Source: Glycomyces sp. L485
GTDB taxonomy: Bacteria > Actinomycetota > Actinomycetes > Mycobacteriales > Micromonosporaceae
Assembly (NCBI RefSeq): GCF_022548875.1
Contig: NZ_JAKZEW010000044.1
Span: forward strand, 1 to 32,839
Length of the DNA stretch: 32,839 nucleotides
Direction: 5' to 3'
The translations under genes and the position numbers were made by a program. The notes under the pieces are model-generated. The model made no database searches, was not told the DNA's origin, and worked only from the letters and a program-made list of their open reading frames with translations. Positions 16,480-24,024 of this stretch are shown in pieces (within the stretch, counting starts at the first letter, position 1; the number at the start of each line of letters is the position of its first letter).

Positions 16480-17280
16480 TCACAGGTCGGCCGACAGCGC
16501 GGCGAAGTAGCCGCCGTCCTGTCCCTCGCGGTTCGGATGGTAGGACTCGGCGATCGGCCAGGAGAGGCCGTTGAGCCATTCGGCGTCGTCGCAGATCGCG
16601 TGGCCCTCGAAGCGGTCGCGGACGTCGATGTAGCGGAATCCGTAGTCGCCGGCGACCGAGCCGATGGTCTCGGCCAGGAGGTCGGAGCCGGCGTTCAGCT
16701 GCGCCTGTTCGTCGGAGCTGATGCGGGTGATGGCGTTGCACTCCTCGCCGTTGAACAGGCGCGGGTATCCCAGGACGACCACCTCGGCGTTCGGCGCGGC
16801 GTCGGCGACGGCGTCGTAGACGGCGCGCAGGCGTCCGGGCAGGTCCTCCTGGATGAAGCGCTCGGCCTCGTCGATCTCGGCGTCGCACGTCCACGGATAC
16901 GGGTAGGCGCACTGCTGGATGATCGCGGCCCATCCGGTGTCGTTGCCGCCCACAGTGACAGTGACGAGGTCGGTGCCCGAGGACAGGGCGCCGAGCTGCT
17001 CGCCGACGACGTCGGTGGTATTGGCGCCCTGGCAGGCTGCGAAGGTGAAGTCGGCGCCGAGGTCGTCGGCGAGCAGGCTCGGATAGGCGTAAGCGCTACG
17101 GCTGCAACCCGAGCCGTCGTCGATATAGCTTCGAGTGCCCACTCCGGACGCGTACGAGTCGCCGAGCGCGACGTATTCGACGGTCTGGGCTTGAGCGGAA
17201 GCGGGAGTGAGAACGAGGGCGGTGAGCGTCGCGGCGATGACCGCTGCCACCTTTGTAGAGATTCGCCGGAGATAGGTCAT
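16480..17280 (-). CDS. Secreted SGNH-family lipase/esterase
   Basis: A 266-residue secreted hydrolase. The signal peptide covers 1-30 (basic start, long Ala/Leu/Val core, ASAQAQ). Block I is GDSYASG with nucleophile Ser42; the oxyanion Gly is in the early block, and block III GGND spans 111-114 (Asn113). The catalytic His248 lies in SYHPN. No Asp stands at the usual DxxH position, where Glu245 is found, as in Streptomyces enzymes that lack the Asp. Six cysteines (59, 83, 124, 132, 181 and 230) would give three disulfides, the pattern of the SCO1725-type extracellular lipases. GGAG lies upstream of the ATG. The gene is monocistronic by its surroundings. Substrate is not inferable from sequence, though ester hydrolysis is well supported. 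Confidence 0.9.
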   Translation of the reverse strand: MTYLRRISTKVAAVIAATLTALVLTPASAQAQTVEYVALGDSYASGVGTRSYIDDGSGCSRSAYAYPSLLADDLGADFTFAACQGANTTDVVGEQLGALSSGTDLVTVTVGGNDTGWAAIIQQCAYPYPWTCDAEIDEAERFIQEDLPGRLRAVYDAVADAAPNAEVVVLGYPRLFNGEECNAITRISSDEQAQLNAGSDLLAETIGSVAGDYGFRYIDVRDRFEGHAICDDAEWLNGLSWPIAESYHPNREGQDGGYFAALSADL

Positions 17281-17380
17281 TCGGGCTCCGTCTCGAAATC
17301 TGTCCGGGAACTGGAGTCCTTTTTATATCAATTGCGTAACGAACAGACCAGGATCAGAACGCGGGGAGTCGCCAAATCGA

Positions 17381-17430
17381 CGCAAGCCGTTCTGCTTGCG
17401 CGGCAGTCAGGCCGCCCGAACGGAGGCGGC
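17381..17430 (-). terminator. Two tandem hairpins after the GntR gene
   Basis: GCCGCC-CGAACGGA-GGCGGC (17411-17430) and CGCAAGC-CGTTCT-GCTTGCG (17381-17400) lie between the gntR stop and the esterase gene on the minus strand. The second has a perfect 7-bp stem and a 6-base loop. Confidence 0.5.
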
Positions 17431-17436
17431 GGTCGG

Positions 17437-18240
17437 TCAGAGGCCCTCGGGGAGATCGAGGCGGTGGAGGGGCTGCGGCCCGTCCGGAGTTTCGGCGAGG
17501 AGGCGCTCGTCTTCGCTCTCTTTGGAGTCCTCCGGCTCGGCGAGCAGGCGCCGGACCTCCTCGTCGAGGTGCGCCGCAAGCAGATCGCAGTATCGGTCGG
17601 CGTCGGACTCGGCCAGCGCGTCCAGCAGAGCGAGATGCTCCGCGGCGAGGTCGCGGTGGACCTCGAAGTGCTCGTACATCGAGAAGGTGCACAGCCGCGT
17701 CTCGATGAGGAGGGTGCCCATCATGCGCGCCAGGCGAGGCGAGCCGCCGGCGACGGAAATGCGGCGATGGAAGTCGAGGTAGGCGCCGCCGAGCTCGCGG
17801 GCGTCGTCGGCCTTCAGCGCGCGCTGCATGCGCTTGACCTCGGCGGCGAGGCCCTTGAGCACCGGCTTGCGGTCGGCGGGCGGCAGGGCCAGGAAGCGGC
17901 GCCCCAGCTCGCACTCGATGCGGGTGCGCAGCCAGTGGATGTCGCGGACGTCGTCGGCGGTCATCGTGCGCACGGCCAGGCCGCGGCGCTTGGGGATCAC
18001 GAGCAGACCCTCGGCGGTGAGCCGCTGCATGGCCTCGCGCAGGGGCCCCCGGCTGACACCCAGCTGGTAAGCCAGTTCGGCCTCGCCCAGGGGCGCGCCG
18101 GGAGGGAGCGATCCGTCGAGGATCGCGTCGCGGATGCAGTCGGCGATGAGGTCAACGGTCGACGTCCGTCGAACCGGGGCCAGTCGCCCCACCTGACGGG
18201 TGCTCGACAACCCGCTCCTGCGATCCGACACGGCCGTCAT
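17437..18240 (-). CDS. FadR-type GntR transcriptional regulator
   Basis: A 267-residue regulator. The N-terminal winged helix-turn-helix (about 27-92) includes the recognition region LGVSRGPLREAMQRL (60-74) and the wing KRRGLAV (84-90). The C-terminal FCD domain (about 100-235) has the metal and ligand positions Asp156/His158 (LDFHRR), His202 (AEHLALL) and His224 (AHLDEE). The ATG at 18240 has a GGGAG-type ribosome binding site just upstream. It is divergent from ehuB-ehuC-ehuD-ehuA, and the shared 200-base spacer holds a TTGTCGACAA palindrome of the kind FCD regulators bind. It is therefore the likely local repressor of the importer. The effector, possibly ectoine or a breakdown product, is inferred from the target. 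Confidence 0.9.
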   Translation of the reverse strand: MTAVSDRRSGLSSTRQVGRLAPVRRTSTVDLIADCIRDAILDGSLPPGAPLGEAELAYQLGVSRGPLREAMQRLTAEGLLVIPKRRGLAVRTMTADDVRDIHWLRTRIECELGRRFLALPPADRKPVLKGLAAEVKRMQRALKADDARELGGAYLDFHRRISVAGGSPRLARMMGTLLIETRLCTFSMYEHFEVHRDLAAEHLALLDALAESDADRYCDLLAAHLDEEVRRLLAEPEDSKESEDERLLAETPDGPQPLHRLDLPEGL

Positions 18241-18348
18241 CTCTCCCTCTGTCCGTACTGATCAGATCCTAGCGCCACCCCTGAACCACGGTCTCCTCAA
18301 AGGTCGGGCCGCGGTGACGCGCAACAACACGGTTCTACAACGCTTTCG

Positions 18349-18399
18349 TTATCTGACGTCGATCATCGGATTGTCGACAAACTTACAGTAGACAGATAA
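18349..18399. promoter_or_regulatory. Palindromic operator in divergent gntR/ehuB promoter
   Basis: TTGTCGACAA (18371-18380) is a perfect 10-base palindrome of the TTGT-N2-ACAA kind typical of FCD GntR operators. It is flanked by an inverted TTATCTG (18349-18355) and CAGATAA (18393-18399). For ehuB, TTGTCG (18371-18376) and AGATAA (18394-18399) are 17 bases apart and could be -35 and -10, so binding at the palindrome would cover the -35. Confidence 0.55.
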
Positions 18400-18440
18400 G
18401 GTCGGCAATGTACACGAGAACGTTTCTGGAGGAGACCACC

Positions 18441-19355
18441 GTGTCAGAAAACTTGAAACTGAACCGCCGCAACCTGATGCTCGGCGTATCCGGCGGCGCG
18501 GCCGCAATGACGCTCGGCGCCTGTTCGTCAACCGGCGGAGACGACGAAGGGGGCGGCAGCCTCCTGGAGAGCGCCCAGGACGGCGGCACCATCCGCATCG
18601 CCTACGCGGACGAGAACCCCTACGCGTTCACCGACGACGACGGGAACGCCACCGGCCAGTCGGTCGCCCTTCACTCCTACATCCTCGAGCAGCTCGGCAT
18701 CTCCGCCGACCAGATCGAGTGGAAGCAGACCCAGTGGGGCGGCCTCATCGACGGCCTCGGCGCCAACCACGACATGGTCATCGCCGGCATGTTCATCAAC
18801 CCCGAGCGCTGCCAGGCCGTGGCGTTCGCCGAACCCGACTACGTCATGCCCGACACGCTGCTGGTGCTCGCCGGGAACCCGGAGGGCCTGTCCGACATCA
18901 TCTCGATCGCCGAGCACGACAGCGCGGTCATCGGCGTCATGAACGGCACCACCGAGCACCAGAACGCCAACCAGCTGGGCATTCCCGAGGACCGCGTCAA
19001 CGTCCAAGAAGACCTGCAGGCTCTGATCCTCGAGCTCAAGGCCGGCCGCTGCGACGCGATCGCCCTGACACAGATGAACCTCCAGCTCGAGGCCGAGGCC
19101 GACGACGAGCTCGACACCACCGACGGGTTCTACCCGGTCGACGAGAACGGCGAGGAGATCATCGGTGCCGGCGCCGCCGTCTTCCGTCCGGAGGACACCG
19201 ACTTCCGCGACGCGGTCAACGGGGAGATCGCGAAGATCCTGGGCGACCAGGATCAGTGGCTGAGCCTGGTCGGCGAGTTCGGCTTCACCGTGGACCTTCA
19301 CTTCCCGCCCGAGGACCTCTCCGCCGAGGACCTCTGCGGCGGGAATTACCAGTAG
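18441..19355 (+). CDS. ehuB: Ectoine/hydroxyectoine ABC transporter substrate-binding protein EhuB
   Basis: A 304-residue family-3 periplasmic binding protein. GTG at 18441 is preferred over ATG at 18408 because GGAGGAG (18428-18434) lies 6 nt before it. The N-terminus has a twin-arginine motif (NRRNLML, 8-14) and the lipobox LGAC with Cys28, so it is probably a Tat-exported lipoprotein. The mature part has the EhuB-type stretch 'GMFINPERCQAVAFAEPDYV' and 'LAGNPEGLSD'. It is one of four genes in the order B-C-D-A with small gaps, the composition of ectoine importers. Specificity for ectoine is inferred from resemblance. Related family-3 amino-acid binding proteins are the alternative. Confidence 0.85.
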   Translation: MSENLKLNRRNLMLGVSGGAAAMTLGACSSTGGDDEGGGSLLESAQDGGTIRIAYADENPYAFTDDDGNATGQSVALHSYILEQLGISADQIEWKQTQWGGLIDGLGANHDMVIAGMFINPERCQAVAFAEPDYVMPDTLLVLAGNPEGLSDIISIAEHDSAVIGVMNGTTEHQNANQLGIPEDRVNVQEDLQALILELKAGRCDAIALTQMNLQLEAEADDELDTTDGFYPVDENGEEIIGAGAAVFRPEDTDFRDAVNGEIAKILGDQDQWLSLVGEFGFTVDLHFPPEDLSAEDLCGGNYQ

Positions 19356-19365
19356 CGGAGTAGTC

Positions 19366-20145
19366 ATGGATTGGTCGGGAGTCATCGACTCGCTCCCCGG
19401 TTACGGCCGACCGCTGCTCGTAACCATCCAGGTCACGGTGGCCGCGGCGGCGCTCGCACTGGTGGTGGCCTTCGGGCTGGGTCTGATGACCAGCTCGAAG
19501 CACCTGATCGTGCGGACGCCGGCGCGGATCGTCGTCGAGTTCATCCGCGGTTCGTCCGTGGTGGTCCAGCTGTTCTGGTTCGCACTTGCGATGCCGATCC
19601 TGTTCGGATTCAGATTCGACTACGTGATCATGATCGGCATCATCGCCCTCGCATTGAACTACGGCGCCTATTCGTCGGAGATCGTGCGCGGCGCGATCGG
19701 CGCGGTGCCGAAGGGGCAGTGGGAAGCCGCCACGGCGCTGAACTTCTCCACTTTCCAGAAGATGCGCCTGGTCATCATCCCCCAGGCCTGGCCCGAGATG
19801 ATCCCCTCACTGTGCGCATTCGCGATCATGCTGCTCAAAGCCAGCGCGCTGGTCTCGCTGGTCGGCATCGGCGACATCACCTTCAGGGCCGAGACCCTGG
19901 GCGGTCGCCCCGGCGCGAATCCGCTGGTCCACTTCACCGTCATCCTGGTCATCTACTTCGTTCTGGCCTGGCTGATCTGGACCGGGATGCGGGCACTGGA
20001 GCGTCGGGCCAAGCGAGGTCTCGGCATCGACATCAAGACCAAGGCCGTCCCGAAGACCGCTGCGGTGCTCGGAGGCGGCATCGGGGCCGACACGAGTGCC
20101 GAGGCCGAGAACGAAGCCGGCGATCGCCGGGGAGGTGACCGATAG
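19366..20145 (+). CDS. ehuC: Ectoine ABC transporter permease EhuC
   Basis: A 259-residue inner membrane permease of the polar amino-acid (HisMQ) family. About five or six hydrophobic segments surround an EAA loop at 120-140 (EAATALNFSTFQKMRL) that contacts the ATPase. The C-terminal 40 residues are charged and Ala/Glu-rich, a longer tail than usual for the family. GGAG (19357-19360) sits 5 nt before the ATG and overlaps the end of ehuB. Its TAG at 20143-20145 overlaps the GTG start of ehuD by one base, so the two are translationally coupled. The partner permease, ATPase and binding protein are adjacent. Confidence 0.88.
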   Translation: MDWSGVIDSLPGYGRPLLVTIQVTVAAAALALVVAFGLGLMTSSKHLIVRTPARIVVEFIRGSSVVVQLFWFALAMPILFGFRFDYVIMIGIIALALNYGAYSSEIVRGAIGAVPKGQWEAATALNFSTFQKMRLVIIPQAWPEMIPSLCAFAIMLLKASALVSLVGIGDITFRAETLGGRPGANPLVHFTVILVIYFVLAWLIWTGMRALERRAKRGLGIDIKTKAVPKTAAVLGGGIGADTSAEAENEAGDRRGGDR

Positions 20146-20813
20146 TGAACGGCTGGAGCAATGAACGCGCCGCCGAAATCTTTCCGATGGTGCTGGAGGG
20201 CTTCTGGGTCGTCCTCAAGGTCGCCTTGGTCGCCGGCATCATCGCGGTGGCGCTCGGTCTGCTGATCGCCATCGCCGAGCAGACCGCGCCGACGTGGTTC
20301 AGGCGTCCGCTCAGCGGGGTCATGCAGTTCGTCCGCAACACGCCACTGCTGGTTCAGGTGCTGCTCGTGTGGTATGCGACCAGCCTCTACATCAACCCTG
20401 AGTGGACGGCCTTCGCAGTCGGCTCGGCGGTCCTGGGGGTGCACTACGCCTCCTACACTTCGGAGTCCTACCGGGCGGGCATCGAAGCGATCCCGCAGGG
20501 CCAATGGGAGGCGGCGACGGCATTGAGCCTGCCGGTTCACCGCACCTGGTTCGCGGTGATCCTCCCGCAGATGATGCGCCGCTCGAGCGCCGCGGTGGCG
20601 AACTGGATCATCGCGATGTTCAAGGAGGTACCGGTGCTCTTCGCCATCGGGGTCATCGAGATGATCGCGAGGGTCCAGGAGTACCAGGGCCTGCACTACT
20701 CCGGTTCACTCGAGGGCTACACCATCGCGGGCCTGCTGTTCCTCGCCGCCTCCTATCCGGTGGCGGTCGCGATGCGGAGATTGGAGATTCGCCTTGCCAA
20801 GTCCCACTTCTAA
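20145..20813 (+). CDS. ehuD: Ectoine ABC transporter permease EhuD
   Basis: A 222-residue permease of the same family as EhuC. It has the N-terminal 'NTPLLVQVLLVWYA' stretch (about 65-78) typical of HisMQ permeases and an EAA motif at 122-130 (EAATALSLP). The start is GTG at 20145, one base inside the upstream stop, with GGAGGTGA about 10 nt before. It would form a heterodimer channel with EhuC. Its last 20 bases overlap the TTG start of ehuA, another sign of tight coupling. Confidence 0.88.
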   Translation: MNGWSNERAAEIFPMVLEGFWVVLKVALVAGIIAVALGLLIAIAEQTAPTWFRRPLSGVMQFVRNTPLLVQVLLVWYATSLYINPEWTAFAVGSAVLGVHYASYTSESYRAGIEAIPQGQWEAATALSLPVHRTWFAVILPQMMRRSSAAVANWIIAMFKEVPVLFAIGVIEMIARVQEYQGLHYSGSLEGYTIAGLLFLAASYPVAVAMRRLEIRLAKSHF

Positions 20814-21630
20814 CGAGCAGCGCCAGCGGAATGGTCCTGAGCCGATCATCCGCTTCGACAGGGTCAACAAGTCCTTCGGCGATCTGCGGGTGCTCAACGA
20901 GTTGAGCTTCGACATCGACGCCGGTGAACGCGTGACGCTCATCGGACCGTCGGGGTCGGGCAAGACCACGATCCTCAGGCTCCTGATGACCTTGGAGCAC
21001 GTCACGCCGGTCAAGCACCCCGACGAGAACGGCGGGGTCATCTGGGTCGAGGGCAAGCCGCTCTCGCACATGGAGAAAGGCGGCAAGCTGCACGTCGCCT
21101 CGGAGCGCTATCTGCGGCAGGCCCGCCAGAAGATCGGGATGGTGTTCCAGCAGTTCAACCTGTTCCCGAACATGAAGGTGCTGCGCAACGTCACCGAGTC
21201 GCAGGTCCACACCCTCAAACGCTCGAAGGACGAGGCCGAGGCCAAGGCCCGCGACCTGCTCGAACTGGTTGGGCTGTCGGACAAGATCGACAACTACCCG
21301 AGCCAGCTCTCAGGCGGGCAGCAGCAGCGCGTGGCGATCGCCAGGGCGCTGGCGATGGACCCGGACATCCTGCTGCTCGACGAGGTCACCTCGGCTCTGG
21401 ACCCGGAGCTCGTCGCGGACGTGCTCGGGGTGCTGCGTGACATCGCGGACACCACGAGCATCACGATGCTCATCGTCACGCACGAGATGGGTTTCGCCCG
21501 GGACGTCTCCAACCGCGTCATGATGTTCGATCAGGGCGTCATCGTCGAGGAGGACTCCCCCGACAAGATCTTCTCCAACCCCCAAGAAGTGCGCACACAG
21601 GACTTCCTTCGGGCCGTCCTAGCAGAGTAG
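20794..21630 (+). CDS. ehuA: Ectoine ABC transporter ATP-binding protein EhuA
   Basis: A 278-residue ATPase of the polar amino-acid importer family. Walker A is GPSGSGKTT (51-59), the Q-loop glutamine is near 119-120 (VFQQFNLF), the signature is LSGGQ (172-176), Walker B is LLLDE (193-197) and the H-loop is His230. The start is TTG at 20794 with GGAG 7 nt upstream (20783-20786), overlapping ehuD by 20 bases. The insert around 71-100 (TPVKHPDENGGV to HMEKGGK) is as long as in EhuA-type proteins. It energises EhuCD for solute uptake fed by EhuB. A terminator follows at 21673. Confidence 0.9.
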   Translation: MPSPTSNEQRQRNGPEPIIRFDRVNKSFGDLRVLNELSFDIDAGERVTLIGPSGSGKTTILRLLMTLEHVTPVKHPDENGGVIWVEGKPLSHMEKGGKLHVASERYLRQARQKIGMVFQQFNLFPNMKVLRNVTESQVHTLKRSKDEAEAKARDLLELVGLSDKIDNYPSQLSGGQQQRVAIARALAMDPDILLLDEVTSALDPELVADVLGVLRDIADTTSITMLIVTHEMGFARDVSNRVMMFDQGVIVEEDSPDKIFSNPQEVRTQDFLRAVLAE

Positions 21631-21672
21631 AATTGGAATCTCCTCCATCCTTGGAGAGTGTTAGGGGTGTTC

Positions 21673-21709
21673 GAGGGGGCGGTCATGAGGGGTTTAGGAC
21701 CGCCCCCTC
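21673..21709 (+). terminator. Hairpin after ehuA
   Basis: GAGGGGGCGGTC (21673-21684), a 13-base loop, then GACCGCCCCCTC (21698-21709): a perfect 12-bp stem 42 bases after the ehuA stop. The remaining 190 bases to ktrA hold no gene. Confidence 0.8.
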
Positions 21710-21902
21710 TCTTCGTGGGCCCGCGGGCTCCCGTCCTCTGTGGCCGGAGCTCCCGCCGCCTCGGACACCACGCCAATTGCGCGCCGAACGCGTCGAGTCG
21801 GGCAGTGCCGACCGTGACGCGCACGGGTATGTGTCGCGGTCACCCGGAGTCAGTGGCAGAATCTAACAGCGTGTCGACACATTGCTGCGCGGGAAGGCGC
21901 TG

Positions 21903-22583
21903 ATGAACCTGTTCGGTAAGGAAGAGGGACCGCCCGGCGAGGCCGTGGCGGTCATCGGCCTGGGCCGGTTCGGCTCGGCGGTCGCCCATTCCCTCACCCG
22001 CCTCGGCCACGAGGTGCTGGCCCTCGACGAGCGGCAGGACATCGTCCAACGCTACTCCGAGTCCCTCACCCACGTCGTCCAGGCCGACTCCACCGACTCC
22101 ACCGTGCTGGGCCAGCTGGGGGTCGGGGACTTCGACCACGTCGTGGTCGCCATCGGCACCGACATCGAGGCCAGTGTGCTGACGGTACTGGCCTGCGAGG
22201 AGGCCGGGGTCCGCGAGATCTGGGCCAAGGCGATCAACGCCAAGCACGGGCAGATCCTGCACCGCACCGGTGCGCACCACGTCGTCTATCCCGAGGCCGC
22301 GATGGGCGAGCGAGTGGCTCACCTCGTGAGCGGCAAGATGATGGACTTCATCGAATTCGACGACGGCTTCGCCATCGTCAAGACGCGCGCCCCCGCCGAG
22401 GCGATCGCCAAGCCCCTCGGCGAGTCGCGGCTGCGCTCGAAGTACGGCGTGACCGTCGTCGGGGTCAAGAAGACCGGCGAGGACTTCACCTACGCCACTC
22501 CCGACACCGTCATCCTCGAAGGCGACACCCTCATCGTCTCGGGCAGCACCAAAAAGGTAGAGGCGTTCGCCGCCACGACCTGA
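21903..22583 (+). CDS. ktrA: Potassium uptake regulator, TrkA/KtrA (RCK) family
   Basis: A 226-residue cytosolic regulator. An N-terminal RCK_N domain has the dinucleotide motif GLGRFG (19-24) and an acidic end of beta-2 (LDE, 41-43). A C-terminal RCK_C domain (about 145-225) ends in a VILEGDTLIVSG strand. ATG at 21903 is preferred over the in-frame TTG at 21882 because GGAAGG (21892-21897) lies 5 nt before it. It is followed after 2 bases by the channel subunit, so they form a transcriptional pair. In the family, ATP or NAD(H) binding gates the attached channel. Confidence 0.9.
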   Translation: MNLFGKEEGPPGEAVAVIGLGRFGSAVAHSLTRLGHEVLALDERQDIVQRYSESLTHVVQADSTDSTVLGQLGVGDFDHVVVAIGTDIEASVLTVLACEEAGVREIWAKAINAKHGQILHRTGAHHVVYPEAAMGERVAHLVSGKMMDFIEFDDGFAIVKTRAPAEAIAKPLGESRLRSKYGVTVVGVKKTGEDFTYATPDTVILEGDTLIVSGSTKKVEAFAATT

Positions 22584-22585
22584 CG

Positions 22586-23935
22586 ATGCGCCGATTCCTG
22601 AGCTGGTTCAACCGCCACCCCGTGCGCCTGGTGCCCCTGGGCTTCGGCGTGGCCATCGCCATCACCTCGGTGCTCCTGTGGCTGCCGGTCTCGCAGGGAA
22701 CCGCGCAGGGCACCAGCGCGGTCGACGCGCTCTACATCGCCACGTCCGCGGTGACCGTGACCGGCCTGGTCACGCTCGACACGGCCACGCACTGGACGCT
22801 CTTCGGCGAGACCGTCATCATGATCGCGATGCAGATCGGCGGCCTGGGCATCATGTCCAGCGCCGTGTTCATGGGGCTGGTCGTCAGCAAACGACTCGGG
22901 ATGCGCACCCGCCTGATCGCCCAGGCCGAGGCCAACCGCGCGATCAACATGGGCGACGTCAGGCACGTCGTCCTACGGGCGTTCCTGGTGATGCTCGCCG
23001 TCGAGCTCATCACCTCCGCACTCCTTGCGCTGCGGTTCCATTTCGAGTACGACTTCACCACGTTCGAGGCGATCTGGCAGGGCCTGTTCCACGGGATCAG
23101 CTCGTTCAACTCCGGCGGCTTCAGCCTGTTCTCGAACTCGCTGGAGGACTTCGAGAACGACGCCTGGATCATGGGGCCGATCATCGTCTCCTCGATCATC
23201 GGCGGGCTCGGCATGCCCGTGCTGTTCGAGCTGGCCCGCCGCAACTGGGGCCACCGGAAGTGGACCCTGCACACGAAGATGACGCTCACCGGGACGACGA
23301 TCCTGTTCGTCGGCGGGTTCTTCGTCTTCCTGGTCTTCGAGTGGTCGAACCCGGCCACGCTCGGCCCCTTCGCCTGGCACGAGAAGCTCCTGCCGGCGCT
23401 CGCCCAGGACGTCATGCTGCGGTCGACCGGGTTCAACACGATCCCCGTCGGCGAGATGCACACGCACTCGCTTCTGGTCGGCGTGGTCCTCATGTTCATC
23501 GGCGGCGGCGCGGCCTCGACCGCCGGCGGCATCAAGGTGACGACGTTCTTCGTCCTGCTGTGGGTCATCTGGTCCGAGATCCGCGGCGAGCCCGACGCCT
23601 CGGCCTTCCGCACCCGGCTCAGCGACTCGGTCATCCGGCAGGCGCTGAGCGTCGCGCTCCTGTACGTCGCGTTCATCGCCGCCGGGGCCATTCTCATGCA
23701 GATGTTCGAGCCTCACATTCTGTTGCACGACATCCTCTTCGAGGCCACCTCCGCCGGCGCGACCGTCGGGCAGTCGACCGGGATCACCCCAGAGCTGTCC
23801 ACTCCCTCTAAAGTGGTGTCCATCGTGCTGATGTACGGAGGCAGGCTAGGCCCGGTGCTGTTGGCGACGTCCCTCGCGATCCGCACCAGGCACCGGCTGT
23901 ACCGTTACCCCGTGGGGCGTCCTCTGGTGGGCTGA
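22586..23935 (+). CDS. ktrB: Potassium uptake channel, KtrB/TrkH family
   Basis: A 449-residue K+ (or Na+-coupled K+) uptake subunit. Four pseudo-repeats of span-pore-span each carry a selectivity glycine: TVTG (57-60), NSGG (175-178), STGF (280-283) and ATVG (392-395). The gated intramembrane loop GGGAASTAGG lies at 306-315. The length and the short N-terminus match KtrB rather than the longer TrkH proteins. The ATG comes 2 bases after the ktrA stop with no clear ribosome binding site, so it probably relies on translational coupling. The ehu importer lies just upstream, a setting that suggests osmotic adaptation. Confidence 0.92.
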   Translation: MRRFLSWFNRHPVRLVPLGFGVAIAITSVLLWLPVSQGTAQGTSAVDALYIATSAVTVTGLVTLDTATHWTLFGETVIMIAMQIGGLGIMSSAVFMGLVVSKRLGMRTRLIAQAEANRAINMGDVRHVVLRAFLVMLAVELITSALLALRFHFEYDFTTFEAIWQGLFHGISSFNSGGFSLFSNSLEDFENDAWIMGPIIVSSIIGGLGMPVLFELARRNWGHRKWTLHTKMTLTGTTILFVGGFFVFLVFEWSNPATLGPFAWHEKLLPALAQDVMLRSTGFNTIPVGEMHTHSLLVGVVLMFIGGGAASTAGGIKVTTFFVLLWVIWSEIRGEPDASAFRTRLSDSVIRQALSVALLYVAFIAAGAILMQMFEPHILLHDILFEATSAGATVGQSTGITPELSTPSKVVSIVLMYGGRLGPVLLATSLAIRTRHRLYRYPVGRPLVG

Positions 23936-24024
23936 GGCCCACGCCCCGCCCGTGCCCCTACAAGCGAAGATGCTCAGAAGCCTCACCGCAGCGCGGTTCG
24001 TCGCCTCAGAAAGGACTCCCCCCG

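Noticed and set aside
16297-18261. Plus-strand frame of about 650 codons across the esterase and GntR genes
   Set aside because: It is built from shadows of two genes on the other strand and crosses their intergenic spacer; no domain is recognisable.
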